A DNA stretch of 64,000 nt from Nocardioides jensenii JCM 1364 = NBRC 14755 (GTDB lineage: Bacteria > Actinomycetota > Actinomycetes > Propionibacteriales > Nocardioidaceae). The stretch is taken from NCBI RefSeq assembly GCF_001552535.1, contig NZ_BCRJ01000054.1, positions 21,022-85,021 on the forward strand, written 5' to 3'. The notes beneath the pieces were generated by a model, which worked only from the letters and a program-made list of their open reading frames with translations, was not told the DNA's origin and searched no databases. Every line of letters starts with the position of its first letter. Positions within the stretch are counted from its first letter, which is position 1. Made by a program: the position numbers and the translations under genes. Shown in pieces: positions 16,713 through 26,411 of this stretch.

Positions 16713-18229
16713 GCGGCACCTCCTTGGTTGGTGCCTGCGTCCTTGGTGCCACCCGCCATCAGCAGACCGATCTCCTCGCGCTGGATGTCGGGGCTCACCG
16801 TGTCGACCACGCGGCCGTCGTACATCACCGCGATGCGGTCGGAGAGCGCGAAGATCTCGTCGAGCTCGGTGGAGATGATGATCACCGCCGTGCCCTTGTC
16901 ACGCTCGGCGATGATGCGTTTGTGGATGAACTCGATCGAGCCGACGTCGACACCGCGGGTCGGCTGCGAGGCGATCAGCACCTTGAGCGGTCGCGAGAAC
17001 TCGCGGGCCACGACCACCTTCTGCTGGTTGCCGCCCGAGAGTGACCCCACGGGTGTCTCGCGAGAGGTGGTGCGAATGTCGAACTCTTCGATGCGGTGAT
17101 CGGCGTTGGCCTCGATCGCGGCCAGCTTGAGCGCCGGGCCGCTGGAGAACTCGTCGGAGCGGTAGAGGTCGAGGACGAGGTTCTCGCGCACGCTGAACTC
17201 GGCGACGTAGCCGTCGTGGGAGCGGTCCTCGGGGATGTAGCCGATGCCGGCCTCGAGGGTGCGGCGCGGCCCGAGCCGGGTGATCTCGTCACCGTCGAGC
17301 ATCACCTCGCCGGCCGAGGGCCGGACCAGGCCGAGCAGGGACTTGATCAGCTCGGTCTGACCGTTGCCCTGGACGCCGGCGATGCCCAGCACCTCGCCGG
17401 CGCGTGCCTCGAGGGAGACGTTCTTGACCACCTCGTGGCCGCGGGGGTCGATGATGGTGAGGTTGCGGACCTCGAGGACGGGCGCTCCGACGTGGGGGGC
17501 GTCCTTGTCGACGGTGAGCTTGACCGCGCGACCGACCATCATCTCGGCGAGCTCGGCCTCGGAGGCGGTGGGCTCGGCGGTGCCGACCAACTTGCCGCGG
17601 CGGATCACGCTGATCCGGTCGCCGACGGCCTTGACCTCGCGCAGCTTGTGGGTGATGAAGATGATGGAGGTGCCGCGTGCCTTCAGCTGGCGCATGATCT
17701 CCATGAGCTCGTCGATCTCCTGCGGCGTGAGCACGGCCGTGGGCTCGTCGAGGATCAGGATCTTGGCGTCGTTGGCGAGTGCCTTCAGGATCTCGACGCG
17801 CTGCTGGACGCCGACCGGGATGTCCTCGACGCGCGCCTTGGGGTCGACGTGGAGCCCGTAGCGCTCGGAGAGCTCGCGCACCTTCCTGGCTGCCGCGCCC
17901 CGGTTGAGCACCGGGCCACCTTCGCGTCCGAGCATGACGTTCTCGGCGACCGTGAAGACGGGGACCAGCATGAAGTGCTGGTGCACCATCCCGATGCCGG
18001 CGTTGATGGCGTCCTTGGGTGAGGTGAACGTGACCGGCTCGCCGTCGAGCAGGATCTGGCCGTCACTGGGTTCCAGGAGTCCGTAGAGCATGTTCATCAG
18101 GGTCGACTTGCCGGCCCCGTTCTCCCCGAGCAGACAGTGGATCTCACCGGGCTCGATGGTGAGGTCGATCGCGTCGTTGGCGACGAAGTCACCGAAACGA
18201 CGGGTCAGCCCCTGGATCTGCAACTGCAT
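16709..18229 (-). CDS. nucleoside ABC transporter ATP-binding protein (two NBDs)
   Basis: 506 residues with two tandem ATPase domains. NBD1 has Walker A GENGAGKST and Walker B LILDEPTAVL. NBD2 has a degenerate P-loop (GVQGNGQTEL), a full signature LSGGNQQKVVVAREF, and LIASQPTRGVD where the Walker B Asp-Glu should be. This asymmetry is normal for the sugar/nucleoside double-NBD family, so one hydrolytic site is expected. AAGGGAG ends 5 nt before ATG 18229. It is the first gene of the ATPase-permease-permease-cdd-deoA operon and follows the lipoprotein gene after a strong hairpin. Confidence 0.93.
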   Translation of the reverse strand: MQLQIQGLTRRFGDFVANDAIDLTIEPGEIHCLLGENGAGKSTLMNMLYGLLEPSDGQILLDGEPVTFTSPKDAINAGIGMVHQHFMLVPVFTVAENVMLGREGGPVLNRGAAARKVRELSERYGLHVDPKARVEDIPVGVQQRVEILKALANDAKILILDEPTAVLTPQEIDELMEIMRQLKARGTSIIFITHKLREVKAVGDRISVIRRGKLVGTAEPTASEAELAEMMVGRAVKLTVDKDAPHVGAPVLEVRNLTIIDPRGHEVVKNVSLEARAGEVLGIAGVQGNGQTELIKSLLGLVRPSAGEVMLDGDEITRLGPRRTLEAGIGYIPEDRSHDGYVAEFSVRENLVLDLYRSDEFSSGPALKLAAIEANADHRIEEFDIRTTSRETPVGSLSGGNQQKVVVAREFSRPLKVLIASQPTRGVDVGSIEFIHKRIIAERDKGTAVIIISTELDEIFALSDRIAVMYDGRVVDTVSPDIQREEIGLLMAGGTKDAGTNQGGAA

Positions 18230-18263
18230 GGCACTCCCTTGTGCGATGGCGGTCGTCGTACGA

Positions 18264-18269
18264 AGGATA
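18264..18269 (-). promoter_or_regulatory. possible internal -10 for the importer ATPase operon
   Basis: TATCCT on the minus strand lies about 35 nt upstream of the ATPase start and downstream of the lipoprotein terminator. It could start a separate transcript. No good -35 was seen. Confidence 0.3.
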
Positions 18270-18280
18270 GAGGGGGACGC

Positions 18281-18312
18281 GTCGGGGCGGGAACCGTGGT
18301 TCCCGCCCCGAC
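18281..18312 (-). terminator. hairpin between lipoprotein and ATPase genes
   Basis: A perfect 14-bp stem, GTCGGGGCGGGAAC paired with GTTCCCGCCCCGAC, and a CGTG loop start about 19 bases after the lipoprotein stop. In importer operons such a hairpin lets the binding protein be made in excess. It may be a partial terminator or an mRNA-stabilising 3' end. Confidence 0.7.
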
Positions 18313-18331
18313 TGCTTCGTTCGGACCAGCG

Positions 18332-19423
18332 TCAGCTGATCGTGATCTCCCCGCTGATGATCTGTGCCTTCAGCGCGTCGATCTCGTCCTTGGTCTCCTG
18401 GTCGATCGAGCTGTCGAAGTCGTGGTACGGCGCCAGCGCCACGCCACCGTTCTCGAGCGTGCCCATGTAGGGCTCGTTGGAGAACGTGCCGTCGATGGAG
18501 GACTTGATGGCGTCCTCGACGGCGACGTCCATGCCCTTCATGACCGAGCTGAGCAGCACGTCGCAGTACTCGGCGGCCGAGACACAACCGTCGGTGTCGA
18601 CCCAGATCGCCTTCTTGCCGGCGGCCTTGACCGCCTGCAGTCCACCGAGGCCGGCCGGGCCGGCGACCGGCATGACGATGTCGGCGCCCTGGCGGATCAG
18701 GGCGTCGGCCAGGGACTGGCCCTTGGCCTGGTTCTCGAAGTCGTTGGTGAAGGAGCCGTCCTGCTTGGCGACGTCCCAGCCGACGACCTTGACGTCGGCG
18801 CCCTTGTCCTCGTTGTACTTCTCGACGCCCTTGACGAAGCCGTCCATGAAGATCGTCACGGTCGGGATCTTGGCGCCACCGAAGGTGCCGACGATCTGCG
18901 ACTCGGACTGGGAGGCGGCCAGGTAGCCGGCGAGGTAGGCCGGCTGGTCGGTCGCGAAGCCGAGGCCCTTGACGTTCTTGGCGGGCTTCTCGTAGCCGAA
19001 GTCGACGATCGAGTAGTCGATCTTGGGGTGCTTCTTGGCGGCCTTCTCGGTGGCCTCACCGAGAAGGAAGCCCACGGTGCTGATGTGGTTGCATCCCTCC
19101 TTGGCCAGGTTCTCGAGGTTCGGCGCGTAGTCGGCGTCGGCCTTCGACTGGGCCTCACCGGTCTTGATGCCGTAGTCGGTCTTGGCCTTCACGAGACCGT
19201 CGTGCGAGGTCTGGTTGAAGGACTTGTCGTCGAAGCCGCCCGAGTCCGAGACCATGCAGGCCTTGAAGTTGGGGTGACTCTCCTTGGGTGTGGTCGCCGA
19301 GTCGCTCGCACTGGGAGTCTCCTGAGCGTTGGTGTCGTTGTCGTCGCTCGGCCGCTCACCACAGCCGGAAAGGGCGAGTGCGGCGATGCTCAACGCCACT
19401 GCAATGCGAGCCGTCTTCTTCAC
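18332..19423 (-). CDS. BMP family nucleoside-binding lipoprotein
   Basis: A 363-residue extracellular solute-binding lipoprotein of the BMP/PnrA family, which captures nucleosides for ABC import. The signal peptide (MKKTARIAVALSIAALAL) ends in lipobox LSGC, with the lipidated Cys at residue 21. A low-complexity Asp/Thr/Ser linker follows. The mature domain shows the family landmarks SDSGGFDDKSFNQTSHDGLV and MPVAGPAGLGGLQAV, and GAKIPTVTIFMDGF. AGGAGG sits 6 nt before GTG 19423. It lies directly upstream of the matching ATPase and permease genes. Confidence 0.93.
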   Translation of the reverse strand: MKKTARIAVALSIAALALSGCGERPSDDNDTNAQETPSASDSATTPKESHPNFKACMVSDSGGFDDKSFNQTSHDGLVKAKTDYGIKTGEAQSKADADYAPNLENLAKEGCNHISTVGFLLGEATEKAAKKHPKIDYSIVDFGYEKPAKNVKGLGFATDQPAYLAGYLAASQSESQIVGTFGGAKIPTVTIFMDGFVKGVEKYNEDKGADVKVVGWDVAKQDGSFTNDFENQAKGQSLADALIRQGADIVMPVAGPAGLGGLQAVKAAGKKAIWVDTDGCVSAAEYCDVLLSSVMKGMDVAVEDAIKSSIDGTFSNEPYMGTLENGGVALAPYHDFDSSIDQETKDEIDALKAQIISGEITIS

Positions 19424-19575
19424 GGCGGTCCTCCTGAGGTCGGTTTAGGCCCCTGTGATCCGGGCCACCGGGTCACAGTAAGCCCCCGCCTCGAGAAATG
19501 AGGTCAATCGCTCCGAACTGTTATCTCGCGGTGACCGATCGGGCTCCCGCGGATCGGAGCGGCGCCCGGGCACCT

Positions 19576-20751
19576 CTAGCCGATCGACTCGAGCGCGGCC
19601 CCGGCCAGCACTGCCGCACCGATCGCGATCGCGCGCTCATCGACGCGCAGGTCACCCTGGTGCAGGTCGTACGTCGGCCCGCCGGGCGTCCGGGTGCCGA
19701 GTCGGCCCATGGCGCCCGGGACGTGCTCGAGATACCACCCGAAGTCCTCACCGCCCAGACTCTGGAGGGTCGGGACCGTGCCCTCGGGGCCCAGGACGTT
19801 CGCGACGGAGCGGCCCAGGGCGCCGATCGAGTCGTGGTCGTTGACCACAGGTGGGACACCCCGGACGTAGACCGTCTCGGCGCGGACGCCGTACGGCGCG
19901 ATGATCTGTTCGACCAGCTCGCGGACCAGCTCCTCGGCGCCGGCCCAGGCGACGGCGTCGAGCATGCGCACGGTGCCGGCGACCCGCCCGGTCGCCGGGA
20001 TCACGTTGTGGGTGGCGCCGGCACGGATCAGGCCCCAGACCACGCTGACCCCGGCCCTCGGGTCGAGGCGACGGGACAGCACGGCGGGCAGCTCGGTGAC
20101 CAGCTTGCCGAGCGCGAAGGTGAGGTCCTCGGTCAGGTGGGGGCGCGAGGTGTGCCCGCCCTTGCCGACCAGGTGGACGTCGAGCGAGTCGGCGGCGCCG
20201 GTGAGTGCGCCCTCGCGGAGCCCGACGGTGCCGACATCGACGGTGGGGTCGCAGTGCAGGCAGAAGATGCGGTCGACCCCGGCCAGGGCGTCGCGCGACA
20301 GCATCTCCAGGGCGCCACCGGGCATGACCTCCTCTGCCGGCTGGAACAGCAGTCGCACGCGGCCGGCGAGCAGCCCTCGGTCGGCCAGCTCGGCCAGGGC
20401 CAGGCCGGCTCCGACAAGTGCGGTGGTGTGCACGTCGTGCCCGCAGGCGTGGGCAACTCCGGGCACGGTGCTGCGCCAGCGGTCGTCGGTGCGGTCGTCG
20501 ACCGGCAGTGCGTCGAGGTCGGCACGCAGCGCGATCACGCGACCCGACTCCCCCACCTCGGCGATCAGGCCGTTGCGCGGGAGGCGGCGTACGCGCAGCC
20601 CGGCCTGCTCCAGTCGCGAGGCCACCCTCTCCGTGGTGCGCGCCTCGCTCCAGGACAGCTCGGGGTGGGCGTGGAGGTCGCGCCGGAACTCGAGGAGCTC
20701 GACGGCGTACTTCTCGAGGACGGTGGAGACGATCTCGTGGGCTTCAGACAT
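19576..20751 (-). CDS. M20 family metallopeptidase / amidohydrolase
   Basis: A 391-residue di-zinc amidohydrolase of the IAA-amino-acid hydrolase / N-acyl-amino-acid hydrolase type. RRDLHAHPELSWSE opens the catalytic domain, ACGHDVHTTAL gives metal ligands, FQPAEEVMPGGA contains the general-base Glu, and GKGGHTSRPH begins the dimerisation domain. The length and motif order are complete. It would cleave an amide bond of an N-acylated amino acid or similar; the substrate is not defined. TATGCT lies 9 nt upstream of ATG 20751. It stands between the BMP lipoprotein and meaB genes, same strand, without clear functional linkage. Confidence 0.88.
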   Translation of the reverse strand: MSEAHEIVSTVLEKYAVELLEFRRDLHAHPELSWSEARTTERVASRLEQAGLRVRRLPRNGLIAEVGESGRVIALRADLDALPVDDRTDDRWRSTVPGVAHACGHDVHTTALVGAGLALAELADRGLLAGRVRLLFQPAEEVMPGGALEMLSRDALAGVDRIFCLHCDPTVDVGTVGLREGALTGAADSLDVHLVGKGGHTSRPHLTEDLTFALGKLVTELPAVLSRRLDPRAGVSVVWGLIRAGATHNVIPATGRVAGTVRMLDAVAWAGAEELVRELVEQIIAPYGVRAETVYVRGVPPVVNDHDSIGALGRSVANVLGPEGTVPTLQSLGGEDFGWYLEHVPGAMGRLGTRTPGGPTYDLHQGDLRVDERAIAIGAAVLAGAALESIG

Positions 20752-20793
20752 GTTGCCGCGAGCATATCCGCCGCGCCGCTCGCGTATCGGCAG

Positions 20794-21792
20794 TCAGGAC
20801 GCGTCGTAGGCAGCGAGGATGCGGTCGGCGGCCTCGGGTGCGGCCATCTCGCCGGCCAGCACCGAGGTGCGTACGTCGTCCCGCACGGCGGCGACCCCCG
20901 GTGAACGGCGCAGCCGCTCGGCGAGCTCGTCGCGCACCAGCGCCCAGGTGAAGTCCAGCTGCTGGTCGGCGCGTTTGCGGGCCAGCCCCTGCTCGCCGAG
21001 GTGCTCCCGGTGACCGAGGATCCGCTCCCACACGTCGTCGACGCCGATGTTCGTGAGCCCGGAGCAGGTGACCACCGGTGGGGCCCACTCCCCCTTGCCC
21101 TGCACGAGGCGCATCGCGCCGGCCAGCTCACGGGCCGCGACCCGGGCCTCGCTCTCGCCGGCACTGTGACCGCCCGCGTCGTCGGCCTTGTTCACCGCGA
21201 TCACGTCGGCGATCTCGAGGATGCCCTTCTTGATGCCCTGCAGCTGGTCGCCGGTGCGGGCCAGGGTGAGGAAGAGGAAGGTGTCGACCATGCCGGCCAC
21301 CGTCACCTCGGACTGACCGACGCCGACGGTCTCGACGAGCACCACGTCGTGCCCGGCGGCCTCGAGGATGATCATCGCCTGCGTCGTCGCGCGGGCCACG
21401 CCACCGAGGGTGCCCGCCGACGGCGACGGCCGGATGTAGGCGTCGGGGCTGGCCGAGAGCCGTGCCATCCGGGTCTTGTCACCGAGCACCGAACCACCGG
21501 TGCGCACCGACGACGGGTCCACGGCGAGGACGCCCACCTTGCTGCCGGCCTCGACCAGGGTCATGCCGAGCGACTCGATGAACGTCGACTTGCCGACGCC
21601 CGGCACCCCGGAGATGCCCACCCGCACGGCACCGCCCGAATCGGGGGTCAGCTGCGCCAACAGGTCGCGCGCGGCCAGCCGGTGGTCGGGACGCGACGAC
21701 TCGACCAACGTGATCGCCCGCGACACCGCGGCTCGCTGTCCGGCCCGGACACCTTCGACCAGGGCCGGTACGTCGACCTGCCGCCGGGACAT
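20794..21792 (-). CDS. meaB: methylmalonyl-CoA mutase-associated GTPase MeaB
   Basis: A 332-residue G3E-family GTPase chaperoning methylmalonyl-CoA mutase, where it gates cobalamin loading and protects the radical enzyme. Walker A GVPGVGKST is near residue 63, LAVDPSS follows, then ETVGVGQSE (switch region) and the base-recognition NKADD. The ATG overlaps the last base of the mutB stop, so mutA-mutB-meaB is one translationally coupled unit. Confidence 0.94.
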   Translation of the reverse strand: MSRRQVDVPALVEGVRAGQRAAVSRAITLVESSRPDHRLAARDLLAQLTPDSGGAVRVGISGVPGVGKSTFIESLGMTLVEAGSKVGVLAVDPSSVRTGGSVLGDKTRMARLSASPDAYIRPSPSAGTLGGVARATTQAMIILEAAGHDVVLVETVGVGQSEVTVAGMVDTFLFLTLARTGDQLQGIKKGILEIADVIAVNKADDAGGHSAGESEARVAARELAGAMRLVQGKGEWAPPVVTCSGLTNIGVDDVWERILGHREHLGEQGLARKRADQQLDFTWALVRDELAERLRRSPGVAAVRDDVRTSVLAGEMAAPEAADRILAAYDAS

Positions 21793-23972
21793 CAGTGGGA
21801 GAGCTTCTCCAGCAGGTCGATCGCGGACTCCGCGATGACCGTGCCGGGGAGGAACACAGCGGCGGCGCCCATCTCCTTGAGGGTCTCCACGTCGTCGGGC
21901 GGGATGACCCCACCGATGACGATCATGATGTCCGGTCGCCCGAGGTCGGCCAGTGCCTGCTTGAGGGCAGGCAGCAGCGTGAGGTGACCGGCGGCCAGCG
22001 ACGAGACACCGACGATGTGCACGTCGGCGTCGACCGCCTGCTGGGCGACCTCCTCGGGCGTGGAGAACAGCGGGCCCACGTCGACGTCGAAGCCCATGTC
22101 TGCGAACGCGGTGACCACGACCTTCTGACCACGGTCGTGCCCGTCCTGGCCCATCTTCGCGACCAGGATGCGAGGACGACGCCCCTCGTCCTCCTCGAAC
22201 TTCTCGGTCGCGGCGACGACGGCGTCGACGGCTGCGTCGCCACCCTCGGCTGCCTCGGACCTGTACACACCGCTGATCGTACGGATCACGGCCTGGTGCC
22301 GGCCGTAGACCTTCTCCAGTGCCTCCGAGATCTCACCGACCGTGGCCTTCGCACGGGCCGCGTCGACGGCCAGGGCGAGCAGGTTGCCGTCGAGCGAACC
22401 CTTGGTGGCGCCCCGTTCGGCCGAGTTCGTCAGGGCCTCCAGCGTGCGTCGTACGTCGTCGTCGTTGCGCTCGGCACGGAGTCGCTCCAGCTTGGCGATC
22501 TGCTGCTTGTAGACGTCGTCGTTGTCGACCTTGAGCACGTCGAGCTTGTCCTCGGCGGCCAGCCGGTAGGTGTTGATGCCGATCACCTTCTGCGCACCCG
22601 AGTCGATCCGCGCCTGGGTGCGCGCGGCGGCCTCCTCGATGCGCATCTTCGGGATGCCCTGCTCGATGGCGGCGGCCATGCCGCCGGCCTTCTCGGCCTC
22701 CTGGATGTGCTGCCAGGCGCGCTCGGCCAGGTCGTGGGTGAGCTTCTCGACGTAGTAGGAGCCGGCCCACGGGTCGATCACCTCGGTGGTGCGCGACTCC
22801 TGCTGCAGCAGCAGCTGGGTGTTGCGGGCGATGCGAGCCGAGAAGTCGGTCGGCAGCGCGATCGCCTCGTCCAGGGCGTTGGTGTGCAGCGACTGGGTGT
22901 GGCCCTGGGTCGCGGCCATCGCCTCGATCGCGGTGCGCTGCACGTTGTTGAAGACGTCCTGCGCGGTCAGCGACCAGCCGGAGGTCTGCGAGTGAGTGCG
23001 CAGGCTCAGCGACTTCGGGTTGGCCGGGTCGAACTGGCGCACCAGGCGGGCCCACAGGGCACGCGCGGCACGCATCTTCGCGACCTCCATGAAGAAGTTC
23101 GTGCCGATCGCCCAGAAGAAGCTGAGCCGCGGCGCGAACTGGTCGATCGTCATGCCGGTCTCGAGGCCCGCGCGGATGTACTCGACTCCGTCGGCCAGCG
23201 TGTAGGCGAGCTCGAGGTCGTTCGTCGCCCCGGCTTCCTGGATGTGGTAGCCGGAGATGGAGATCGAGTTGAAGCGCGGCATCTTCGCCGACGTGTAGCT
23301 GAAGATGTCGGAGATGATCCGCATCGACGGCGCCGGCGGGTAGATGTAGGTGTTGCGGACCATGAACTCCTTGAGGATGTCGTTCTGGATGGTCCCCGCG
23401 AGCTGTTCCGGCTTCACCCCCTGCTCCTCGGCGGCGGCGATGTAGAGCGCGAGCACCGGCAGCACGGCACCGTTCATCGTCATGCTCACCGACATGGTGT
23501 CGAGCGGGATGCCGTCGAACAGGGTGCGGGTGTCGTAGATCGAGTCGATCGCGACACCGGCCATGCCGACGTCGCCGCGCACGCGCGGGTGGTCGGAGTC
23601 GTAGCCGCGGTGGGTGGCCAGGTCGAACGCGACGCTCAGACCCTTCTGACCGGCGGCGAGGTTCCGCCGGTAGAACGCGTTGGACTCCTCGGCGGTCGAG
23701 AAGCCGGCGTACTGACGGATGGTCCACGGCTGCGTGGTGTACATCGTCGGGTAGGGCCCGCGCAGGAACGGGCTCAGACCCGGCCAGGTGTCGAGGGCGT
23801 CGAGGCCCTCGAGGTGCTCGGGGCCGTAGACCGGGAGCACCGGGATGCCCTCGGGGCTCTGCCACGGCTCGGTGGCCGCTTCGGTGGGTGAGGAAGGCGC
23901 GCCAGCGCCGGTCTCGAAACCACTCGACGGGTCGACCAACGGGAGACCCGCGAAGGATTCAGGAATGCTCAT
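21792..23972 (-). CDS. mutB: methylmalonyl-CoA mutase large (catalytic) subunit
   Basis: A 726-residue cobalamin enzyme rearranging R-methylmalonyl-CoA to succinyl-CoA, joining propionyl-CoA breakdown to the TCA cycle. The N-terminal TIM barrel has [20 protein letters not shown]. The C-terminal B12 domain has the D-x-H-x-x-G site in GQDGHDRG, with the cobalt-ligating His at residue 612, then [16 protein letters not shown]. It is full length for the family. The start ATG overlaps the mutA stop by 4 bases. Confidence 0.96.
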   Translation of the reverse strand: MSIPESFAGLPLVDPSSGFETGAGAPSSPTEAATEPWQSPEGIPVLPVYGPEHLEGLDALDTWPGLSPFLRGPYPTMYTTQPWTIRQYAGFSTAEESNAFYRRNLAAGQKGLSVAFDLATHRGYDSDHPRVRGDVGMAGVAIDSIYDTRTLFDGIPLDTMSVSMTMNGAVLPVLALYIAAAEEQGVKPEQLAGTIQNDILKEFMVRNTYIYPPAPSMRIISDIFSYTSAKMPRFNSISISGYHIQEAGATNDLELAYTLADGVEYIRAGLETGMTIDQFAPRLSFFWAIGTNFFMEVAKMRAARALWARLVRQFDPANPKSLSLRTHSQTSGWSLTAQDVFNNVQRTAIEAMAATQGHTQSLHTNALDEAIALPTDFSARIARNTQLLLQQESRTTEVIDPWAGSYYVEKLTHDLAERAWQHIQEAEKAGGMAAAIEQGIPKMRIEEAAARTQARIDSGAQKVIGINTYRLAAEDKLDVLKVDNDDVYKQQIAKLERLRAERNDDDVRRTLEALTNSAERGATKGSLDGNLLALAVDAARAKATVGEISEALEKVYGRHQAVIRTISGVYRSEAAEGGDAAVDAVVAATEKFEEDEGRRPRILVAKMGQDGHDRGQKVVVTAFADMGFDVDVGPLFSTPEEVAQQAVDADVHIVGVSSLAAGHLTLLPALKQALADLGRPDIMIVIGGVIPPDDVETLKEMGAAAVFLPGTVIAESAIDLLEKLSH

Positions 23973-25813
23973 GCGAGGTGCTCCCTCGTGGTGTTCAGGA
24001 AGGTGAGTGCATCGACACCGACCGAGGCCGAATCGTCAACCAGGTCAGGGGAAACGGTCTTGGCTCCGGGCTTGCCGGCCAGCACGACGTGGCGCGCGCC
24101 GGCCTCACGCAGCTTCGCGACCAGGTCTGCGCCCCACTGGGCGTAGGTCGTGTCGGCACCGGCCAGGCAGACGACCGGGCTCCCGGCCCCGTCCGCGTTG
24201 TACGCCGCCAGGACGGCATCGACACCGTCGGTCGCGCCGGCGACGACGACGTCGATGCCTCCGGCGGCGAACAGGTTGCTGGCGAAGGTGGCGCGCGCGG
24301 TGTGCGAGGCGATCGGCCCCATCGTGGCCAGGAAGACCGGCGTCGAGGCGGGTTCGTCACGCAACGCCTCGAACGGTGCGCCATAACGTCGTACGCCGTC
24401 GGCGTTGGGGTGCGCGGGACGCTCCGGCAGGACCTCGGCCAGGTTCGGGAACTCGCTGACCCCGGTCAGCGGCCGGGTGCGGTGGGCGATCTGGCTGTCC
24501 CGCTCGGCGACCACGTCGCCGATGCGCGAGCGCAGCGACCCGTCGTCGATCGCGGCGAGGACGCCACCCGCCTCCTCGATGCGGCCGAACTCCGCCCAGG
24601 CCGCGTTCGCCAGGTCGTCGGTCAGCTTCTCGACCGCGTAGGACCCGCCTGCCGGGTCGACGACCTTGGCCACGTGGGACTCCGAGATCAGCAGCGAGCC
24701 GGTGTTGCGGGCGATCCGGCGACCGAACGCGTCGGGGATGCCGAGCGCGGAGTCGAACGGGAGGACGGTCACCGAGTCGGCGCCACCGACACCGGCAGCG
24801 AACGTGGCCACGGTGGTGCGCAGCATGTTCACCCACGGGTCGTACTTGCTCATCATCGGTCGCGAGGTGACCGCGTGCTGGCGTTGACCGGCGACCTCGG
24901 GAGCAGCGCCGGAGAGCTCGGCGACGCGGGCCCACAGTCGGCGGGCGGCACGGAGCTTGGCGATCGTCGGGAACTGCTCGTCGGTCGCCGCGTAGCGGAA
25001 CTCGAGGAGGGCCAAGGCGTCCTCGACGGGGCGGCCGCCGGCGGTCAGGTGGCGCAGGTACGCCGCACCCACGGCCAGGCTGTAGCCGAGCTCCTGGGCG
25101 TCGGAGGCGCCGAGATCGTGGACCGCGGTGGCGTCGACGACCACGCCGAGGGAGCCGATCTCCTCGGCCTTCGCGGCCACGATCTCGAGCAGGTCGAGCG
25201 AGATGGCGCCTTCGCCGCGCACGAGCGCCGCGATCGGGTCGGCGGCCAGGTTCGTGCCCTCGGCCGGGGTGATGCCACGGTCCACGAAGATCGCGGCCAG
25301 TGCCTCGGCGGCGCCCACCGGGTCCTCGGCAGCGTCGAGCACCACCGGAGCCAGGTCGATGAAGACGCCCTCGAGCGCGGCCTCGAGCTGGTCGGCCGCG
25401 AGCGTCGTACCGACCTCGAGCCAGAGCGAGGTGGAGCCGTTCTCGAGGTCGACCAGGGCGGCCTCGTTGAGCGCCTTCGCCTCGAGTCCGAACAGGTGCG
25501 GGCGGATGTCCCACCCGATCTCGGGCTTCTCGGCCAACCGGCCGCGGGTGAACGGCGCGGCACCGGGCACACCCGTCGCCGGGAGACCGGCGACGGAGTC
25601 GCGGGTTCCGATCGGCGCCACCTCGATGCCGTCGAGTGTGGACCGGGTCAGCTTCGCCCACACCTCGGAGTCGGGGGCGTCCTCGCCCAGCTGTCGGGTC
25701 TTGCGCAGCACGGCCGCGGTGGCCTTCTCCCAATCCGCGGCGGAGTGCTGGTCCTCGGACGCCGCCAGGCTCAGGGAGCTCTCGGGGCGGTCCACGTCAG
25801 GGCCAGAAGTCAT
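23969..25813 (-). CDS. mutA: methylmalonyl-CoA mutase small subunit
   Basis: A 614-residue partner of MutB. The barrel part is kept ([43 protein letters not shown]). The C-terminal cobalamin-like domain lacks D-x-H-x-x-G: the corresponding stretch reads [19 protein letters not shown]. This is normal for the non-catalytic subunit of heterodimeric mutases. ATG 25813 is chosen because TATTGT lies 7 nt upstream and the protein there begins like other MutA N-termini; the longer open frame runs antisense to the next gene. It is the first gene of mutA-mutB-meaB. Confidence 0.93.
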   Translation of the reverse strand: MTSGPDVDRPESSLSLAASEDQHSAADWEKATAAVLRKTRQLGEDAPDSEVWAKLTRSTLDGIEVAPIGTRDSVAGLPATGVPGAAPFTRGRLAEKPEIGWDIRPHLFGLEAKALNEAALVDLENGSTSLWLEVGTTLAADQLEAALEGVFIDLAPVVLDAAEDPVGAAEALAAIFVDRGITPAEGTNLAADPIAALVRGEGAISLDLLEIVAAKAEEIGSLGVVVDATAVHDLGASDAQELGYSLAVGAAYLRHLTAGGRPVEDALALLEFRYAATDEQFPTIAKLRAARRLWARVAELSGAAPEVAGQRQHAVTSRPMMSKYDPWVNMLRTTVATFAAGVGGADSVTVLPFDSALGIPDAFGRRIARNTGSLLISESHVAKVVDPAGGSYAVEKLTDDLANAAWAEFGRIEEAGGVLAAIDDGSLRSRIGDVVAERDSQIAHRTRPLTGVSEFPNLAEVLPERPAHPNADGVRRYGAPFEALRDEPASTPVFLATMGPIASHTARATFASNLFAAGGIDVVVAGATDGVDAVLAAYNADGAGSPVVCLAGADTTYAQWGADLVAKLREAGARHVVLAGKPGAKTVSPDLVDDSASVGVDALTFLNTTREHLA

Positions 25814-25820
25814 GAGTCGC

Positions 25821-25826
25821 ACAATA
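25821..25826 (-). promoter_or_regulatory. -10-like element of mutA-mutB-meaB (leaderless)
   Basis: TATTGT on the minus strand lies 7 nt before the mutA ATG; no ribosome binding site is seen. Confidence 0.5.
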
Positions 25827-25915
25827 GGGAACGGTGACCGCCTCGGCCACTCGATGTGAGATCTCCCATTCCTCGGACAGTGTGAACCGGCCGGTAACGG
25901 GAAAGACAGCCCACC

Positions 25916-26323
25916 ATGAAGGTTCGAGACCACACAGGTCAACGCTGGCGGGTCACCCGTCGATGGGTGCCGTGGCGGCGCAAGCTCAAGGGCGCCCTCG
26001 ACCTGATGCCCAACTTCCCGGTCCTGGGCGACGACCCGATCAGTGCGGTGATCGGGATCGTCTTCTTGATCATCATGATCCCGTTCCTGATCCTCGCGCT
26101 GATCGCCGGCGTCGAGCTTCTGCTCCTCCTGCTGCTGCTGCCGTTCGCCATCCTGGCCCGGATCCTGTTCGGCCGGCACTGGGTCGTCGAGGCCCGCCGC
26201 GGGTTCACGCCGTGGTTCGAGACACCGGCCGGCCGCTGGTCGGTGAGCTCGGGCAGGGTCCGGGACATCGCCGCGGCGATCGAGCGTGGGGATCTGCCGC
26301 CGCGCACCATCGGGAGCGACTGA
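25916..26323 (+). CDS. small hypothetical membrane protein
   Basis: 135 residues. A basic, Trp/Arg-rich N-terminus (RWRVTRRWVPWRRKLKGAL) is followed by two closely spaced hydrophobic segments (about residues 43-62 and 64-84, the second almost all Leu/Ile). The tail, about 50 residues with EARRGFTPWFETPAGRW, is probably cytoplasmic. I do not recognise the family. ATG 25916 follows a weak purine run. It is divergent from mutA and 88 bases upstream of the glycosyltransferase gene on the same strand. Confidence 0.6.
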   Translation: MKVRDHTGQRWRVTRRWVPWRRKLKGALDLMPNFPVLGDDPISAVIGIVFLIIMIPFLILALIAGVELLLLLLLLPFAILARILFGRHWVVEARRGFTPWFETPAGRWSVSSGRVRDIAAAIERGDLPPRTIGSD

Positions 26324-26411
26324 GCGTTCAGCGAGGAGTTCTCGCCTCGAGTTCTCCGCCAGTTGGTCACGACGCCGCCTGCCCGTCGTACGACCGACGG
26401 AGGCTGGCGCC

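Noticed and set aside
21795..23891. A 698-codon plus-strand open frame opposite mutB
   Set aside because: Antisense of a fully motif-supported enzyme; no domain or initiation signal.
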